This document shows positions 51,910 through 61,030 of a stretch of DNA of 61,058 nt, piece after piece. The notes beneath the pieces were generated by a model. It was not told the origin of the DNA and ran no database searches. It worked only from the letters and a program-made list of their open reading frames with translations. The number at the start of each line of letters is the position of its first letter. Within the stretch, counting starts at the first letter, position 1. Source of the DNA: JAGPUQ01 sp050250395 (GTDB taxonomy: Bacteria; Pseudomonadota; Gammaproteobacteria; Pseudomonadales; Porticoccaceae); contig JBFWOQ010000015.1 in NCBI GenBank assembly GCA_050250395.1, positions 1 to 61,058 on the forward strand, in the 5' to 3' direction. Made by a program: the position numbers and the translations under genes.

Positions 51910-53781
51910 CTACCGCAGCAGCGCCAGCACGTTCTGAGGCAGCTGGTTGGCCTGGGCGAGCATGGCCACGCCAGCCTGCTGGAGGATCTGGGTGCGGGTC
52001 AGCGCGGCCGTTTCGGCGGCGAAATCCGTATCCTGGATCCGTCCCCGGGCGGCGGAGAGGTTCTCCACCGTGGTACCGAGGTTGGCAATGGTCGATTCGA
52101 AGCGGTTCTGGACCGCGCCGAAGGTGCTGCGCAGGTCGCTGACCGACTTCAGCGCGGCGTCGATGCGCTGGATGGCCGTGTTGGCGCCGATGACCGTGGT
52201 CACGCTGGTGCCCTGCAGGCTGCCGGCCACCGCGCTGCTGGCCGCGAACCCGAGCGTACCGGTGGCCGCCGTGCCCGCTATGGCAATGGTGTCATTGGCG
52301 GTGATGGACAGCACATTGGCGCTGTCGAGGGCCGCCACGCCGTTGCCGGCCAGGGCGGTATTGACCGCGTCGAGCAACTGCTGGGCGGTGGAGTAGGTGC
52401 CCGCCGCGACCGACAGGGTGGACCCGGCGGCGCCGATCTGGATGTCGAAGTCGCCCGCCGCCAGGGTCACCGTCTGCGCGGGCACCGCGGCCTGCGCCGT
52501 CACCCCGGCCACCGCGGTGCCGCCGGTATCGAACTCGTCCGCGCCACTGATGCTGATGCTGCCGGTGGTCTGCGCATCGTTGGCGGTGAAGGCGATCGAG
52601 GCGCCGCTCACCGAGGCGGTCACGCCGCTGGCGCCATAGCCGGCGGCGCTGGTGATAGCTCCCAGCAGGCCGTTGATGTTGGTCACGTTGGTGTTCAGGG
52701 TGATGCTGACCGGGGTGCCGGTGATCCCGCCGACCGTGAAGGTGCGGTTCTGGGAGGTGTCGTCGGCCACCGCGGCGGCATTGGCGGTCACGGTCGCATT
52801 GGTGAGGCTTTCGGTCACCGTCTTGGCCACCGCGGTCTGCGAATCGGTGAAGTTAACCGTGCCGGCGACGCTGTTGTCGGCGGTGATCGATCCCAGGGCG
52901 CCGGACGTCAGGGGGTCCGCCTTCGCCGTATTGAAGGCGCTTGTCAACAGCGTCGCGCTGGAGTTGGTGGTGGCGGCACCGATATCGGTGGCGATGTTCA
53001 CCGTGGTGGCATTGGCGACGGTGGTGGTGGTGGCGCCGCCGACCCCGCTGTCACTGAAGTTAAAGGTGACGCCGGCCACGGTCACGCTGTCCCCGGCTGC
53101 GACCGCGCCGGTGAAATCGACGTCGTAATCACCCGCGGTACCCGCCACGGTGGCGAAATCGAAATCGGTGATGGCCGCCGTGGTGTAGCTCGCGGTGACC
53201 CCGGCCACCGCGGCCGAGCCCGCGCTGATCACATTGTCCAGGTCCACCGAGCTGGCGCTGGCGACGCCGCCGATGGCGCTGGTGCGCATGCTGGTGGCCA
53301 GACCGACGCTGATGGTCTCGCCGACATTGGCCCCGATCTGGAATGCCGCGCTGCCGAAGGTGCCGTCGAGGATCTTGCGGCCGTTGAACGAGGTTTGCGC
53401 GGCGATGCGGTCGACTTCCGCCAGCCGCTGCTGCACCTCGAGATCCAGCGCCGCGCGGTCGGAGTCGCTGTTGGTGGCGTTCACCGACTGCACCGCCAAT
53501 TCCCGGATGCGCTGCAGGTTGTTGTTGATCTCCACCAGCCCGCCTTCGCCGGTCTGCGACAGGGAGATGCCGTCGTTGGCATTGCGCACCGCCTGGTTCA
53601 GACCGCGGATCTGGGTCGTGAACCGCTCGGAGATCGCCAGGCCAGCGGCATCGTCCTTGGCGCTGTTGATGCGCAAACCGGAAGACAGTCGTTGCAACGA
53701 GGTCTGGAGCATGCCCTGTGAGCGGTCCAGGTTGTGCTGCGCGTTGAGTGACGCGATATTGGTGTTGATGGTCTGAGACAT
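51910..53781 (-). CDS. fliC: Flagellin FliC
   Basis: The major filament protein, 623 residues. The conserved D0/D1 N-terminus begins MSQTINTNIASLNAQHNLDR and contains LQRLSSGLRINSAKDDAAGL. The C-terminus contains FESTIANLGTTVENLSAARG, RIQDTDFAAETAALTRTQIL and ends QNVLALLR. The middle ~330 residues are Ala/Thr/Val-rich and hypervariable, forming surface domains. A sigma28 promoter lies about 100 bp upstream and AAGGAG precedes the ATG. It appears to be the only flagellin gene in the window. Confidence 0.97.
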   Translation of the reverse strand: MSQTINTNIASLNAQHNLDRSQGMLQTSLQRLSSGLRINSAKDDAAGLAISERFTTQIRGLNQAVRNANDGISLSQTGEGGLVEINNNLQRIRELAVQSVNATNSDSDRAALDLEVQQRLAEVDRIAAQTSFNGRKILDGTFGSAAFQIGANVGETISVGLATSMRTSAIGGVASASSVDLDNVISAGSAAVAGVTASYTTAAITDFDFATVAGTAGDYDVDFTGAVAAGDSVTVAGVTFNFSDSGVGGATTTTVANATTVNIATDIGAATTNSSATLLTSAFNTAKADPLTSGALGSITADNSVAGTVNFTDSQTAVAKTVTESLTNATVTANAAAVADDTSQNRTFTVGGITGTPVSITLNTNVTNINGLLGAITSAAGYGASGVTASVSGASIAFTANDAQTTGSISISGADEFDTGGTAVAGVTAQAAVPAQTVTLAAGDFDIQIGAAGSTLSVAAGTYSTAQQLLDAVNTALAGNGVAALDSANVLSITANDTIAIAGTAATGTLGFAASSAVAGSLQGTSVTTVIGANTAIQRIDAALKSVSDLRSTFGAVQNRFESTIANLGTTVENLSAARGRIQDTDFAAETAALTRTQILQQAGVAMLAQANQLPQNVLALLR

Positions 53782-53888
53782 GAGTGCGCTCCTTGGTTCT
53801 ACCCGCGCATCACCGGTGTGTGCGCATCAGGCTTGCGTTAAGCGGTGGTGCCTTGCCTGCGCAATGACGTCTACCGCTCCCGAGGAAG

Positions 53889-53915
53889 GTAACGGCAGGG
53901 GTGGAGAGAACTTTA
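53889..53915 (-). promoter_or_regulatory. Sigma28 (FliA) promoter of fliC
   Basis: On the minus strand TAAAGTTC (53908-53915), 11 bp, then GCCGTTAC (53889-53896). This matches TAAAGTTT-N11-GCCGATAA at 13 of 16 positions. The predicted 5' leader is about 100 nt. Confidence 0.85.
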
Positions 53916-53997
53916 GGAATGTTGCGGAAAGAAGTTGGTGTGGAGGGCGACCGCCCCGCTAGCCGGCGCGCCGTGCCGCACCGCGGGTCCGAGGGAA

Positions 53998-54018
53998 AAT
54001 CCGGGAGGCTTCCGGATT
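53998..54018 (-). terminator. Hairpin terminator downstream of flgL
   Basis: AATCCGG, a 7-nt loop and CCGGATT form a perfect 7-bp stem on the minus strand and run into TTTTCC. It separates flgKL from the sigma28 promoter of fliC. The rest of the 344-bp flgL-fliC gap holds nothing else I can support. Confidence 0.55.
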
Positions 54019-54125
54019 GACGCCGGTCGCGAGGGAGATTGCACCGCGCTGCGTATCGGAGCGCTGAAAATGCGGCTTTCTGAAACCGGCGGCACGAAAA
54101 ACCCGGCCGCGTTATCGGATCGCGA

Positions 54126-55376
54126 TCAGCCCATGCGATCGAACAGCGACAGCCCCTGAACCCGCAGATAGGCCTGCTGTGCCGCCGAGAGCGCGACCTG
54201 CTGTCGATTCAATTGTGTGATCGCCTGCGCATAATCGAGATCGCCGACCTGGGCCAATAGCGCCCGGGTCCGCAACAGTTCGTCGGCGTTACTGGCGCGT
54301 TGACTGTCGAGCGCATTGAGTCGTCCGCCGACGCCGGCATTGACACCGGCGATGTGCTGCAACGCCTGATCGAGATCCGTCAGGGCCCGGCCGATGTCGT
54401 TGTGCTGGGCGGCGCGCGCCGCGGGATCCGGCGCGGGCGCTGCGAGCGCGTTGGCAAAGGCTGCGACGGTCGCAAAGATATCCTGCTGCTGGCTGGGCGC
54501 AACCCTGAAGGTGTCGCCCACCGCGGGAGTGCCCGTCAGGGTCACCTGGATCCCCTGGAAATCGATTGCCGCGCCGCTGGCGTAGGCCAGGGCGTCGGTG
54601 GGGGCTACTGCGGGCGGCGCCGGCACCACCTGGCCGCTGGCCGCGCCGGTTATCTGATACGCCAGCTGGCCCGCGCCGTTGGTTACGAAGGTAATGGCGT
54701 ATTGATCCGGGTTCGCCTGCCAGGTGGCGGTGTCGAGGACGGTGCCGGGACCGACGATCGCCGTCCCCGTGTTGGCGCCGCGCTCGATCACGAAAGTCCC
54801 GTTGCCGTTGCGCACCGCCTGAAACACGGCCGCGCCGGAATCGCCGACCGCGATGCGGCGATCGGCCCCGATCTGCAACTGGCGTTGACCCTGGTCGCCC
54901 GCGTAAACCACCGCACCGTCGGGCGCGACGCTGAAGGGTTGGGTGGTGGCACGGTAGCCGCCGAACAGAAATTCACCATTGGCATCCTGGCTGTTGGCGA
55001 TGCCGACCAGTTCGGACAGGCGCTCGCGCACCTCGACGGCAATGGCCTCGCGGTCTGGCGGGCTGAGAGAGTCGTTGTTGGCCTGCACCGCCAGCTCGCG
55101 GACCCGCTGCAACAGATTTGTCGTCGCTTGCAGGGCATTGCCTTCGGCGCCCAGTCGCGCCTCGGCGACGTCGGCCGTGCGCTGGTATTGCCCGGCGGTG
55201 GCGATCGTCGCGCCGAGATCCAGCATCTGCTTGGCCCCCGTCGGGTCGTCGGATGGCACCAGAATGCGTTGTCCGCTCGCAATCTGCTGCTGGGTACGCG
55301 CCAGTCGGGACTGCTGTTCGAGCATCGCCTGGACGGTCTGCAACTGTTGCTGACTGGTGGAAATCCGCACACTCAC
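54126..55376 (-). CDS. flgL: Hook-filament junction protein FlgL
   Basis: FlgL is the second junction protein, joining FlgK to flagellin. The 416-residue protein has the flagellin-like N-terminus (QIASGQRILVPSDDPTGAKQ) and C-terminus (LDYAQAITQLNRQQVALSAA) with a beta-rich middle. The start is a GTG overlapping the flgK stop; a second GTG two codons later is possible. CGGAGG precedes. Confidence 0.94.
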   Translation of the reverse strand: MSVRISTSQQQLQTVQAMLEQQSRLARTQQQIASGQRILVPSDDPTGAKQMLDLGATIATAGQYQRTADVAEARLGAEGNALQATTNLLQRVRELAVQANNDSLSPPDREAIAVEVRERLSELVGIANSQDANGEFLFGGYRATTQPFSVAPDGAVVYAGDQGQRQLQIGADRRIAVGDSGAAVFQAVRNGNGTFVIERGANTGTAIVGPGTVLDTATWQANPDQYAITFVTNGAGQLAYQITGAASGQVVPAPPAVAPTDALAYASGAAIDFQGIQVTLTGTPAVGDTFRVAPSQQQDIFATVAAFANALAAPAPDPAARAAQHNDIGRALTDLDQALQHIAGVNAGVGGRLNALDSQRASNADELLRTRALLAQVGDLDYAQAITQLNRQQVALSAAQQAYLRVQGLSLFDRMG

Positions 55377-57286
55377 CTCCGCACGGCGTTCAGGATGGAA
55401 TCGAACAGGCTGTTGGCGACTTCGATCACGCGCGTGGCCGCCTGGTAGGCTTGCTGAAAACGCAGCAGGTTGGCCGCTTCCTCGTCGAGATTGACGCCCG
55501 CGACGTTGTCCCTGGCGGCGGTTGCCTGGTCGAGCAATACCCCCTGCGCCTGGCTGGTGGCCTGGGCGCGCTGAGTGCGCACGCCCACGGTGGCGACCAG
55601 GCTGCCATAGGCGTCGGCAAAGGTGGATTGGCCCTGGTCCAGCGTGCGGGTCGACTGCAACGCACCCAGTGCCAGCGCATTGCGATTGTCGCCCGCGCCG
55701 CCCGTGTTGGCGCCCACGGAAAAGGTGTCGCCAGCCGCGGGCGGCCCGGAAATCTGCAGCGTCCAGCCGTTGTAGCCGATCGCCTGACCGCTGACGTAGG
55801 GGACGTTGGTGGGGTCGCCCGTACCCACGCCCGTCACATTGAAACTGGTGGGCGGATTGTTGAAGGTGATGGTGACCGCAGCCGTAAGGGCGGCGCTGAC
55901 CGGCGGCGGACCATTGACCACCCCGGCGCTGATGGTGGCGCTGCCACTGTTGGCCGACCCGGCGCCGGTGCGTATCGGACTCGCGGCGGCGATGGCGTTG
56001 AGATCGGTAACGGCTACCTGTAACGACCCGGACGCGCCCCGTGTCGGCTGTAGCACGAAACTGTCGCCGTCGTCGATCGACCCGGACGCCAGACCGATAC
56101 GCACGCCATCCACGGTGACGGCGACGCCCGGAAAACCCGCGGAGTCGAGGTTCGTGACGGTGCCATCGGAAAGCCGCGTCAGGGAGTAGCTGGTGCCGCT
56201 GCGGTCGAGTCGATAATCGCTGGTGGTGAGTGCGCCGACATCGGTTATCGCGACGTCCACCACCGCATTACCCGTATTGCCGGTACGCGGAAGCACTTGC
56301 GGCGCGGCGACCGTGAAGAGGTCGCCGCCCATATTGCCGTTGAGATCCTGGCCCAGGCGGTGCTGATCGTTCAGGGCAGCGGCAATGCCTTGCGCGAGCT
56401 GCCCGAGGCGATTGTAGGCGGGGTCCAGAACCTGATCGCGAAACGCCAGCAGGCCGCCGATCTTGCCGCCGGTGAGCTGTACGGTGATGTCGACCGGTGC
56501 GCCCGCGGAGACAAAGCCGATGCGCTGGCGTCCGGGGTCGTAGGGATCGCGCAGCACGGCCAACTGCTGTACATGCGCGCCGACCACGAGCGGCTGGCCC
56601 GCGCCAATGAAGACATTGCGGCTGCCGTCGTCCTGATCCACGACCGTTACCGAGGTGTATTCGGACAGTTGTCGAATCAGTTCGTCGCGCTGGTCCAGAA
56701 GATCGTTCGCGGCTCCACTGGTTCCGGTGGAGGACTGTATCCTCTGGTTGAGATCGCCGATCTGTTGCGCGAGCACGTTGACCTGATCCACCGCGCTGGT
56801 CAGCGTGCTGTTCACGCCCTGGGAGAGGCTGTCGAAATAACGGGCAAAGTCGCGAAACCGGCTGGCCAGCGTCTCGCTCGTATCGAGCACCACCTGACGC
56901 GCGGCGGTCGAGGTCGGATCATTGGCCAGGTCCTGAAGCGCCGAAAAAAACCGCCCCGTCACCGGCGTGAGGCCGGCGTCGGGGTCGGCCAGCACGTTGT
57001 CGATCTGACCGGCCAACTGATGGAGCGTGTCCGCTTCGCTGCGGCTGGCGGTGAGGTCGCGCACCTGGGTGGTGAGAAATTCGTTGTAGATGCGGCGGAT
57101 GCCGTCCACCGCAACGCCATTGCCCTGGTAGTCGCCGCCCCTGTACTCGGGCAACTGGGTGCCGAGCTCGACCTGCTGGCGGCTGTAGCCCGCGGTATTG
57201 ACGTTGGCGATGTTGTGACTGGTTGTATTCAGCGCCTGCTGGTAAGACAACAGCGCCGAAACCGATATGTTGAAGGGATCAGCCAT
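55373..57286 (-). CDS. flgK: Hook-filament junction protein FlgK
   Basis: FlgK is the first junction protein on the hook. The ~637-residue protein has the rod/hook-family N-terminus (ALLSYQQALNTTSHNIANVN, TAGYSRQQV) and the C-terminal helices (AGVNLDEEAANLLRFQQAYQ, AATRVIEVANSLFDSILNAV). I choose the second ATG (57286), since GGACGG lies 6 nt upstream; the first is at 57292. A sigma28 promoter overlaps the end of flgJ. Confidence 0.95.
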   Translation of the reverse strand: MADPFNISVSALLSYQQALNTTSHNIANVNTAGYSRQQVELGTQLPEYRGGDYQGNGVAVDGIRRIYNEFLTTQVRDLTASRSEADTLHQLAGQIDNVLADPDAGLTPVTGRFFSALQDLANDPTSTAARQVVLDTSETLASRFRDFARYFDSLSQGVNSTLTSAVDQVNVLAQQIGDLNQRIQSSTGTSGAANDLLDQRDELIRQLSEYTSVTVVDQDDGSRNVFIGAGQPLVVGAHVQQLAVLRDPYDPGRQRIGFVSAGAPVDITVQLTGGKIGGLLAFRDQVLDPAYNRLGQLAQGIAAALNDQHRLGQDLNGNMGGDLFTVAAPQVLPRTGNTGNAVVDVAITDVGALTTSDYRLDRSGTSYSLTRLSDGTVTNLDSAGFPGVAVTVDGVRIGLASGSIDDGDSFVLQPTRGASGSLQVAVTDLNAIAAASPIRTGAGSANSGSATISAGVVNGPPPVSAALTAAVTITFNNPPTSFNVTGVGTGDPTNVPYVSGQAIGYNGWTLQISGPPAAGDTFSVGANTGGAGDNRNALALGALQSTRTLDQGQSTFADAYGSLVATVGVRTQRAQATSQAQGVLLDQATAARDNVAGVNLDEEAANLLRFQQAYQAATRVIEVANSLFDSILNAVRR

Positions 57287-57333
57287 GGGCATCCGTCCGT
57301 GACCGCGCGGCGGCGGACCTGGGTGTATCCGTT

Positions 57334-57360
57334 ATAGCGGCTGTCTGGCTCATGGCTTGA
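57334..57360 (-). promoter_or_regulatory. Sigma28 (FliA) promoter of flgKL
   Basis: On the minus strand TCAAG (57356-57360), 14 bp, then GCCGCTAT (57334-57341). TCAAG is the Pseudomonas-type -35 and the -10 matches GCCGATAA at 6 of 8. The -35 lies within the last codons of flgJ. flgKL would be a late operon separate from flgGHIJ. Confidence 0.65.
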
Positions 57361-58252
57361 GCGCCCCGATGGCCGCGCCGAGGACATCCCCGTCGAGGAT
57401 GCCGAGAATCTTCTGCCCGTAGGCCGGGTCGGTGGCATAACCGGCGCGTTGCAGGGCCTGGGCAAAATGGCGCGGATCGTCGGCCAGCTCCAGAGCCGCC
57501 CGGTAGCGCGGGTTGGACTTCAGCAGCCGCACATAATCGTTGAAGCCGTCCGCCACCGAGTCGTAGGCGCGGAAGCTGGCGTTCTCGCGGCGGACCACGC
57601 CATCGCGAAACTCCAGGGTCGGCACCGCGACGCGATCGCCGGACCACTTCGCGCCGGCCTTGACCCCGAAGAAGTTGTTGCTGCTGCCGCCATCCGGGCG
57701 TTGCGGCACATGACGGCCCCAACCGGTTTCGAGAGCGGCCTGAGCGACCAGCAGTTTCGCTTCGGTGCCAAGCTGTGCCGCCGCGGTGCGCGCCTGATCC
57801 CAGACCGCGCGCACGAAATGCAGGGGCTGTTCGAGCAGCCCGGGTGCCGGCGGCGCGGCGCGCGCAACGGGTGGCGGCGCGGCGGGCCGAGGCAGGGTGC
57901 CGGCCGGAGGCGAAGTCGGGCGCACCTCGCCGCCCAGTTGACGCAGGATGGCGTCGGTGAGACCTATACCGCCGTTTCCGGCCAGCATTGTGGATAGCTG
58001 ACCGTCGAACATGTCCCGGTACATCCGGCTCTGATCGCTATCGAACAAGGTGTCGCCAAAGCTCGCTTCCCGCATCGTCTTGAGCACCATCTGAACGAAC
58101 AGGCCCTCGAACTGCTGGGCTACCGCGCGTGCGCTGCCCTTGGGGTCGTGGTGAGCACTGGCGCGCAACCGACCGAGGCCGGCGAAGTCGGTGTAGGCGG
58201 TGTGAGCGGCTGCGGTGGGCACGTCGGAAACCAGAGGCGGCGGTGTGCTCAT
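57350..58252 (-). CDS. flgJ: Rod cap and peptidoglycan hydrolase FlgJ
   Basis: FlgJ caps the growing rod and opens the cell wall. The 300-residue protein is the dual-domain form. The N-terminal rod-binding domain contains AVAQQFEGLFVQMVLKTMRE and SRMYRDMFDGQLSTMLA. A Pro/Ala linker (about 110-140) leads to a glucosaminidase-type domain with VAQAALETGWGRHVP, SNNFFGVKAG and GYATDPAYGQKILGIL. It overlaps flgI by 4 nt. Confidence 0.95.
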   Translation of the reverse strand: MSTPPPLVSDVPTAAAHTAYTDFAGLGRLRASAHHDPKGSARAVAQQFEGLFVQMVLKTMREASFGDTLFDSDQSRMYRDMFDGQLSTMLAGNGGIGLTDAILRQLGGEVRPTSPPAGTLPRPAAPPPVARAAPPAPGLLEQPLHFVRAVWDQARTAAAQLGTEAKLLVAQAALETGWGRHVPQRPDGGSSNNFFGVKAGAKWSGDRVAVPTLEFRDGVVRRENASFRAYDSVADGFNDYVRLLKSNPRYRAALELADDPRHFAQALQRAGYATDPAYGQKILGILDGDVLGAAIGALKP

Positions 58253-59382
58253 ATCACGATCAGCTCGGCACGCAGCGAGCCCGCCTGTTTCAGTGCTTCC
58301 AGGATGGCCACCAGATCGTTGGGCGCGGCGCCCACGCCGTTGACTGCACGCACGATATCGTCGAGCTCCACGCCCGGTTCGAACAGGAACATGCGGTTGG
58401 TTTCCTCGCTGATGGAGACATCGCTGTGGGGTACGACCACGGTTTCGCCCCTGCGCGAGAAGGGTTCGGGCTGACTCACTTCAAAATTTTCCGCGATGGT
58501 GACGGTGAGGCTGCCGTGGGTGATGGCCGCCGGCGAGACGCGGACACGGCTGCCGATCACCACGGTACCGGTGCGGGAATTGACCACCACCCGGGCCGGG
58601 GCGTCGCTCGGGTCTACCTCGATATTCTCCAGCACGGATACAAAGCTCACGCGATCCCCCGTCGTGGGTGCGGTGACCCAGATGGAAGTCCCGTCGACGG
58701 GCTTCGCCGAGCCTTCGCCCAGGGTCCGGTTGATCGCCTGGGCCACGCGGCTCGCCGTGGTGAAATCGAAAGTGTGGAGATTGAGGACGATGCCGTCGCT
58801 GTGATTGAACGCGCTTTCCACCGCGACCTCGACGGTGGCGCCATTGGGAATCCGCCCGGAACTGGGGATGTTCACGGTGACGCTCGACCCGTCTTTCCCC
58901 TGGGCACCGATGCCCCCGACCACCATGTTTCCCTGCGCCATGGCATACACCCGCCCGTCGACACCCTTGAGCGGCGTCAGGAGCAGGCTTCCGCCGCGCA
59001 GACTCTTGGCGTTACCCAGCGACGAGACCGTTACATCGATGGTCTGGCCCGGCTTGGCGAATGCCGGCAGGTCGGCGTGGATGGAAACCGCCGCCACATT
59101 CTTGAGCTGGGGTTTGACGTTGTCGGGCAGCGTGATGCCGTACTGCGTCAGCATGCTTTTGAGGCTTTGCACCGTGAACGGCGTCTGACTGGTCTGGTCG
59201 CCGGAACCGTCCAGCCCCACCACCAGGCCATAGCCCATCAGCTGGTTGCTGCGCACGCCCTCGACCATCGCGATATCCTTCACCCGCTCGGCATGAGCGG
59301 TGCCAACGCAGCCCAGCAACGCGGTCAGCAGTGCCGATACGGCGGCGCGCGCGGCGCGATTCACAGTTTGGCGTGGGTTCAC
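58249..59382 (-). CDS. flgI: Flagellar P-ring protein FlgI
   Basis: FlgI forms the periplasmic P ring around the rod. The 377-residue protein has a signal peptide cleaved after a TAHA sequence, giving ERVKDIAMVEGVRSNQLMGY. Conserved parts include GYGLVVGLDGSGDQT, NVAAVSIHADLPAFAKPGQT and LRGGSLLLTPLKGVDG. It follows flgH by 10 bp and overlaps flgJ. Confidence 0.97.
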   Translation of the reverse strand: MNPRQTVNRAARAAVSALLTALLGCVGTAHAERVKDIAMVEGVRSNQLMGYGLVVGLDGSGDQTSQTPFTVQSLKSMLTQYGITLPDNVKPQLKNVAAVSIHADLPAFAKPGQTIDVTVSSLGNAKSLRGGSLLLTPLKGVDGRVYAMAQGNMVVGGIGAQGKDGSSVTVNIPSSGRIPNGATVEVAVESAFNHSDGIVLNLHTFDFTTASRVAQAINRTLGEGSAKPVDGTSIWVTAPTTGDRVSFVSVLENIEVDPSDAPARVVVNSRTGTVVIGSRVRVSPAAITHGSLTVTIAENFEVSQPEPFSRRGETVVVPHSDVSISEETNRMFLFEPGVELDDIVRAVNGVGAAPNDLVAILEALKQAGSLRAELIVI

Positions 59383-59392
59383 GGAAATTCCT

Positions 59393-60076
59393 CTAAAAGG
59401 GCCAGATCACACTGCTGAAGAAGCGCCCCAGCCAGCCGGCGGCGTTCGAATCCGCAAGCTCCCCGGTTCCGGCATAGGTGATGCGCGCATCGGCGATCCG
59501 GGTGGAGACAATGGTGTTGGCCGGGGATACGTCCGCCGGGCGCACGATGCCGCTGATGCGGATGTGCTCGTCGCCGCGATTGAGCGCGACCTTTTTTTCC
59601 CCGCGCACCAGCAGATTGCCGTTGGGCAATACGTCCACTACCGCGACCGTCATCGTGCCCGTCAACGCGTTGCTCTGGGCACTGCTGCCGGCACCCTTGA
59701 AGCCGCGTGTGGCGTCAATCTCATTGTTCAGAAAATCGAGGTCGCTGCCGGACTTGCCAAACAGCGTGGGCACCGGCAATGAGATGGCCGAATCCTTCTG
59801 CGTCGTCGTCGATGCCGATTTTTTGGCGTTCATGTTTTCGGCCAGCACCACCGTCAGCAGATCGCCCACGGCGCGCGCTTTCACATCTTCAAACAGCGGG
59901 CGAGCGGTCGCGCGATGGTAGATGGCGCCATTGACGGGACCGTAGTCCGGTAGCGCCGCCGGCGGCGGAGACTCCTCGGCCGCGCCGCGGTGCGCAACGC
60001 CCGTACAACCTGACGCGAGCAGTGCCACTGCCGCCAACAGTGCTACCCCCGGTGTCGAGATGCCGCTGCGGATCAT
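59393..60076 (-). CDS. flgH: Flagellar L-ring lipoprotein FlgH
   Basis: FlgH is the outer-membrane L-ring lipoprotein. The 227-residue precursor has a signal peptide ending in a lipobox-like LLASGC with Cys24 as the lipidation site. The body contains LFEDVKARAVGDLLTVVLAE, SGIVRPADVSPANTIVSTRI and ARITYAGTGELADSNAAGWL, ending WPF. The frame remains open upstream into flgG, but the ATG at 60076 is the homologous start. Confidence 0.96.
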   Translation of the reverse strand: MIRSGISTPGVALLAAVALLASGCTGVAHRGAAEESPPPAALPDYGPVNGAIYHRATARPLFEDVKARAVGDLLTVVLAENMNAKKSASTTTQKDSAISLPVPTLFGKSGSDLDFLNNEIDATRGFKGAGSSAQSNALTGTMTVAVVDVLPNGNLLVRGEKKVALNRGDEHIRISGIVRPADVSPANTIVSTRIADARITYAGTGELADSNAAGWLGRFFSSVIWPF

Positions 60077-60159
60077 TCGTCGGAAACCTCGGGTGTCAAT
60101 GATTCGACGCTCACAGTCATGCTCAGCGAAAACCGTGCCAGTTGCCTGGATACGACGTG

Positions 60160-60945
60160 CTACAGCGTCTGCGAGACGTACTGGAGCATGCTGTCGGCGG
60201 TGGAGATGGCCTTGGAGTTCATCTCGTAGGCGCGCTGGGTTTCGATCATGTTGACCAGCTCTTCCACCACGTTGACATTGGAGCTTTCGAGGAAGCCCTG
60301 CGACAGGGTGCCCAGCCCGTTGAGCCCGGGGGTGCCGGCTTGGGGCGCGCCGCTGGCGGCGGTTTCCCGGAACAGGTTCTGACCCATGGGTTGCAGCCCG
60401 GCGGGATTGACGAAATCCGCCAGTTGCAGGGTTCCCACCTGGCTCGGGCTGGCATCGCCCGGCACCGTGGCACTCACCACGCCATCCGAGCCGATGGTGA
60501 TCGACTGGGCGTTTTCGGGGATGCTGATCGAGGGTTGCACCACATACCCACTGGCGGTTACCAGTTGACCCTGATCGTCCTGCTTGAAGGAACCGTCGCG
60601 GGTATAGCCGATCGATCCGTCCGGCAGCAGGATCTGGACGAAGCCCCGACCCTGGATCGCCACGTCGAGCGGATTGTCGGTGCTGACCAGATTGCCCTGG
60701 GTGAACAGTTTCTCGGTGGCGACGTTGCGCACCCCCGTCCCCAGCGACAGTCCCGACGGCAACTTGGTGTCCTGGGAGGATTGCGCGCCCACCTGACGCA
60801 CGTTCTGATACAGCAGATCCTCGAACACCGCCCGACCACGCTTGAATCCTGTGGTGTTGACGTTGGCCAGATTGTTGGAAATGACGGCCATGCGCTGCTG
60901 TTGCGCATCGACCCCCGTTTTGGCAACCCATAGTGCTGGATTCAT
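60160..60945 (-). CDS. flgG: Distal rod protein FlgG
   Basis: FlgG makes the distal rod. The 261-residue length is typical. The N-terminus (MNPALWVAKTGVDAQQQRMA, VISNNLANVNTTGFKRGRAV, FEDLLYQN) and C-terminus (LESSNVNVVEELVNMIETQR, AYEMNSKAISTADSMLQYVS) are strongly conserved. AGGAGA precedes the ATG. Confidence 0.97.
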   Translation of the reverse strand: MNPALWVAKTGVDAQQQRMAVISNNLANVNTTGFKRGRAVFEDLLYQNVRQVGAQSSQDTKLPSGLSLGTGVRNVATEKLFTQGNLVSTDNPLDVAIQGRGFVQILLPDGSIGYTRDGSFKQDDQGQLVTASGYVVQPSISIPENAQSITIGSDGVVSATVPGDASPSQVGTLQLADFVNPAGLQPMGQNLFRETAASGAPQAGTPGLNGLGTLSQGFLESSNVNVVEELVNMIETQRAYEMNSKAISTADSMLQYVSQTL

Positions 60946-61030
60946 GAGTTCGTTCTCCTGTCTGCTGTATGCCTGGTCATTTCCGGCTGGCGCGTGAATG
61001 TGGTGTTCGCAAGCGGCCGCCGGACTCCGC

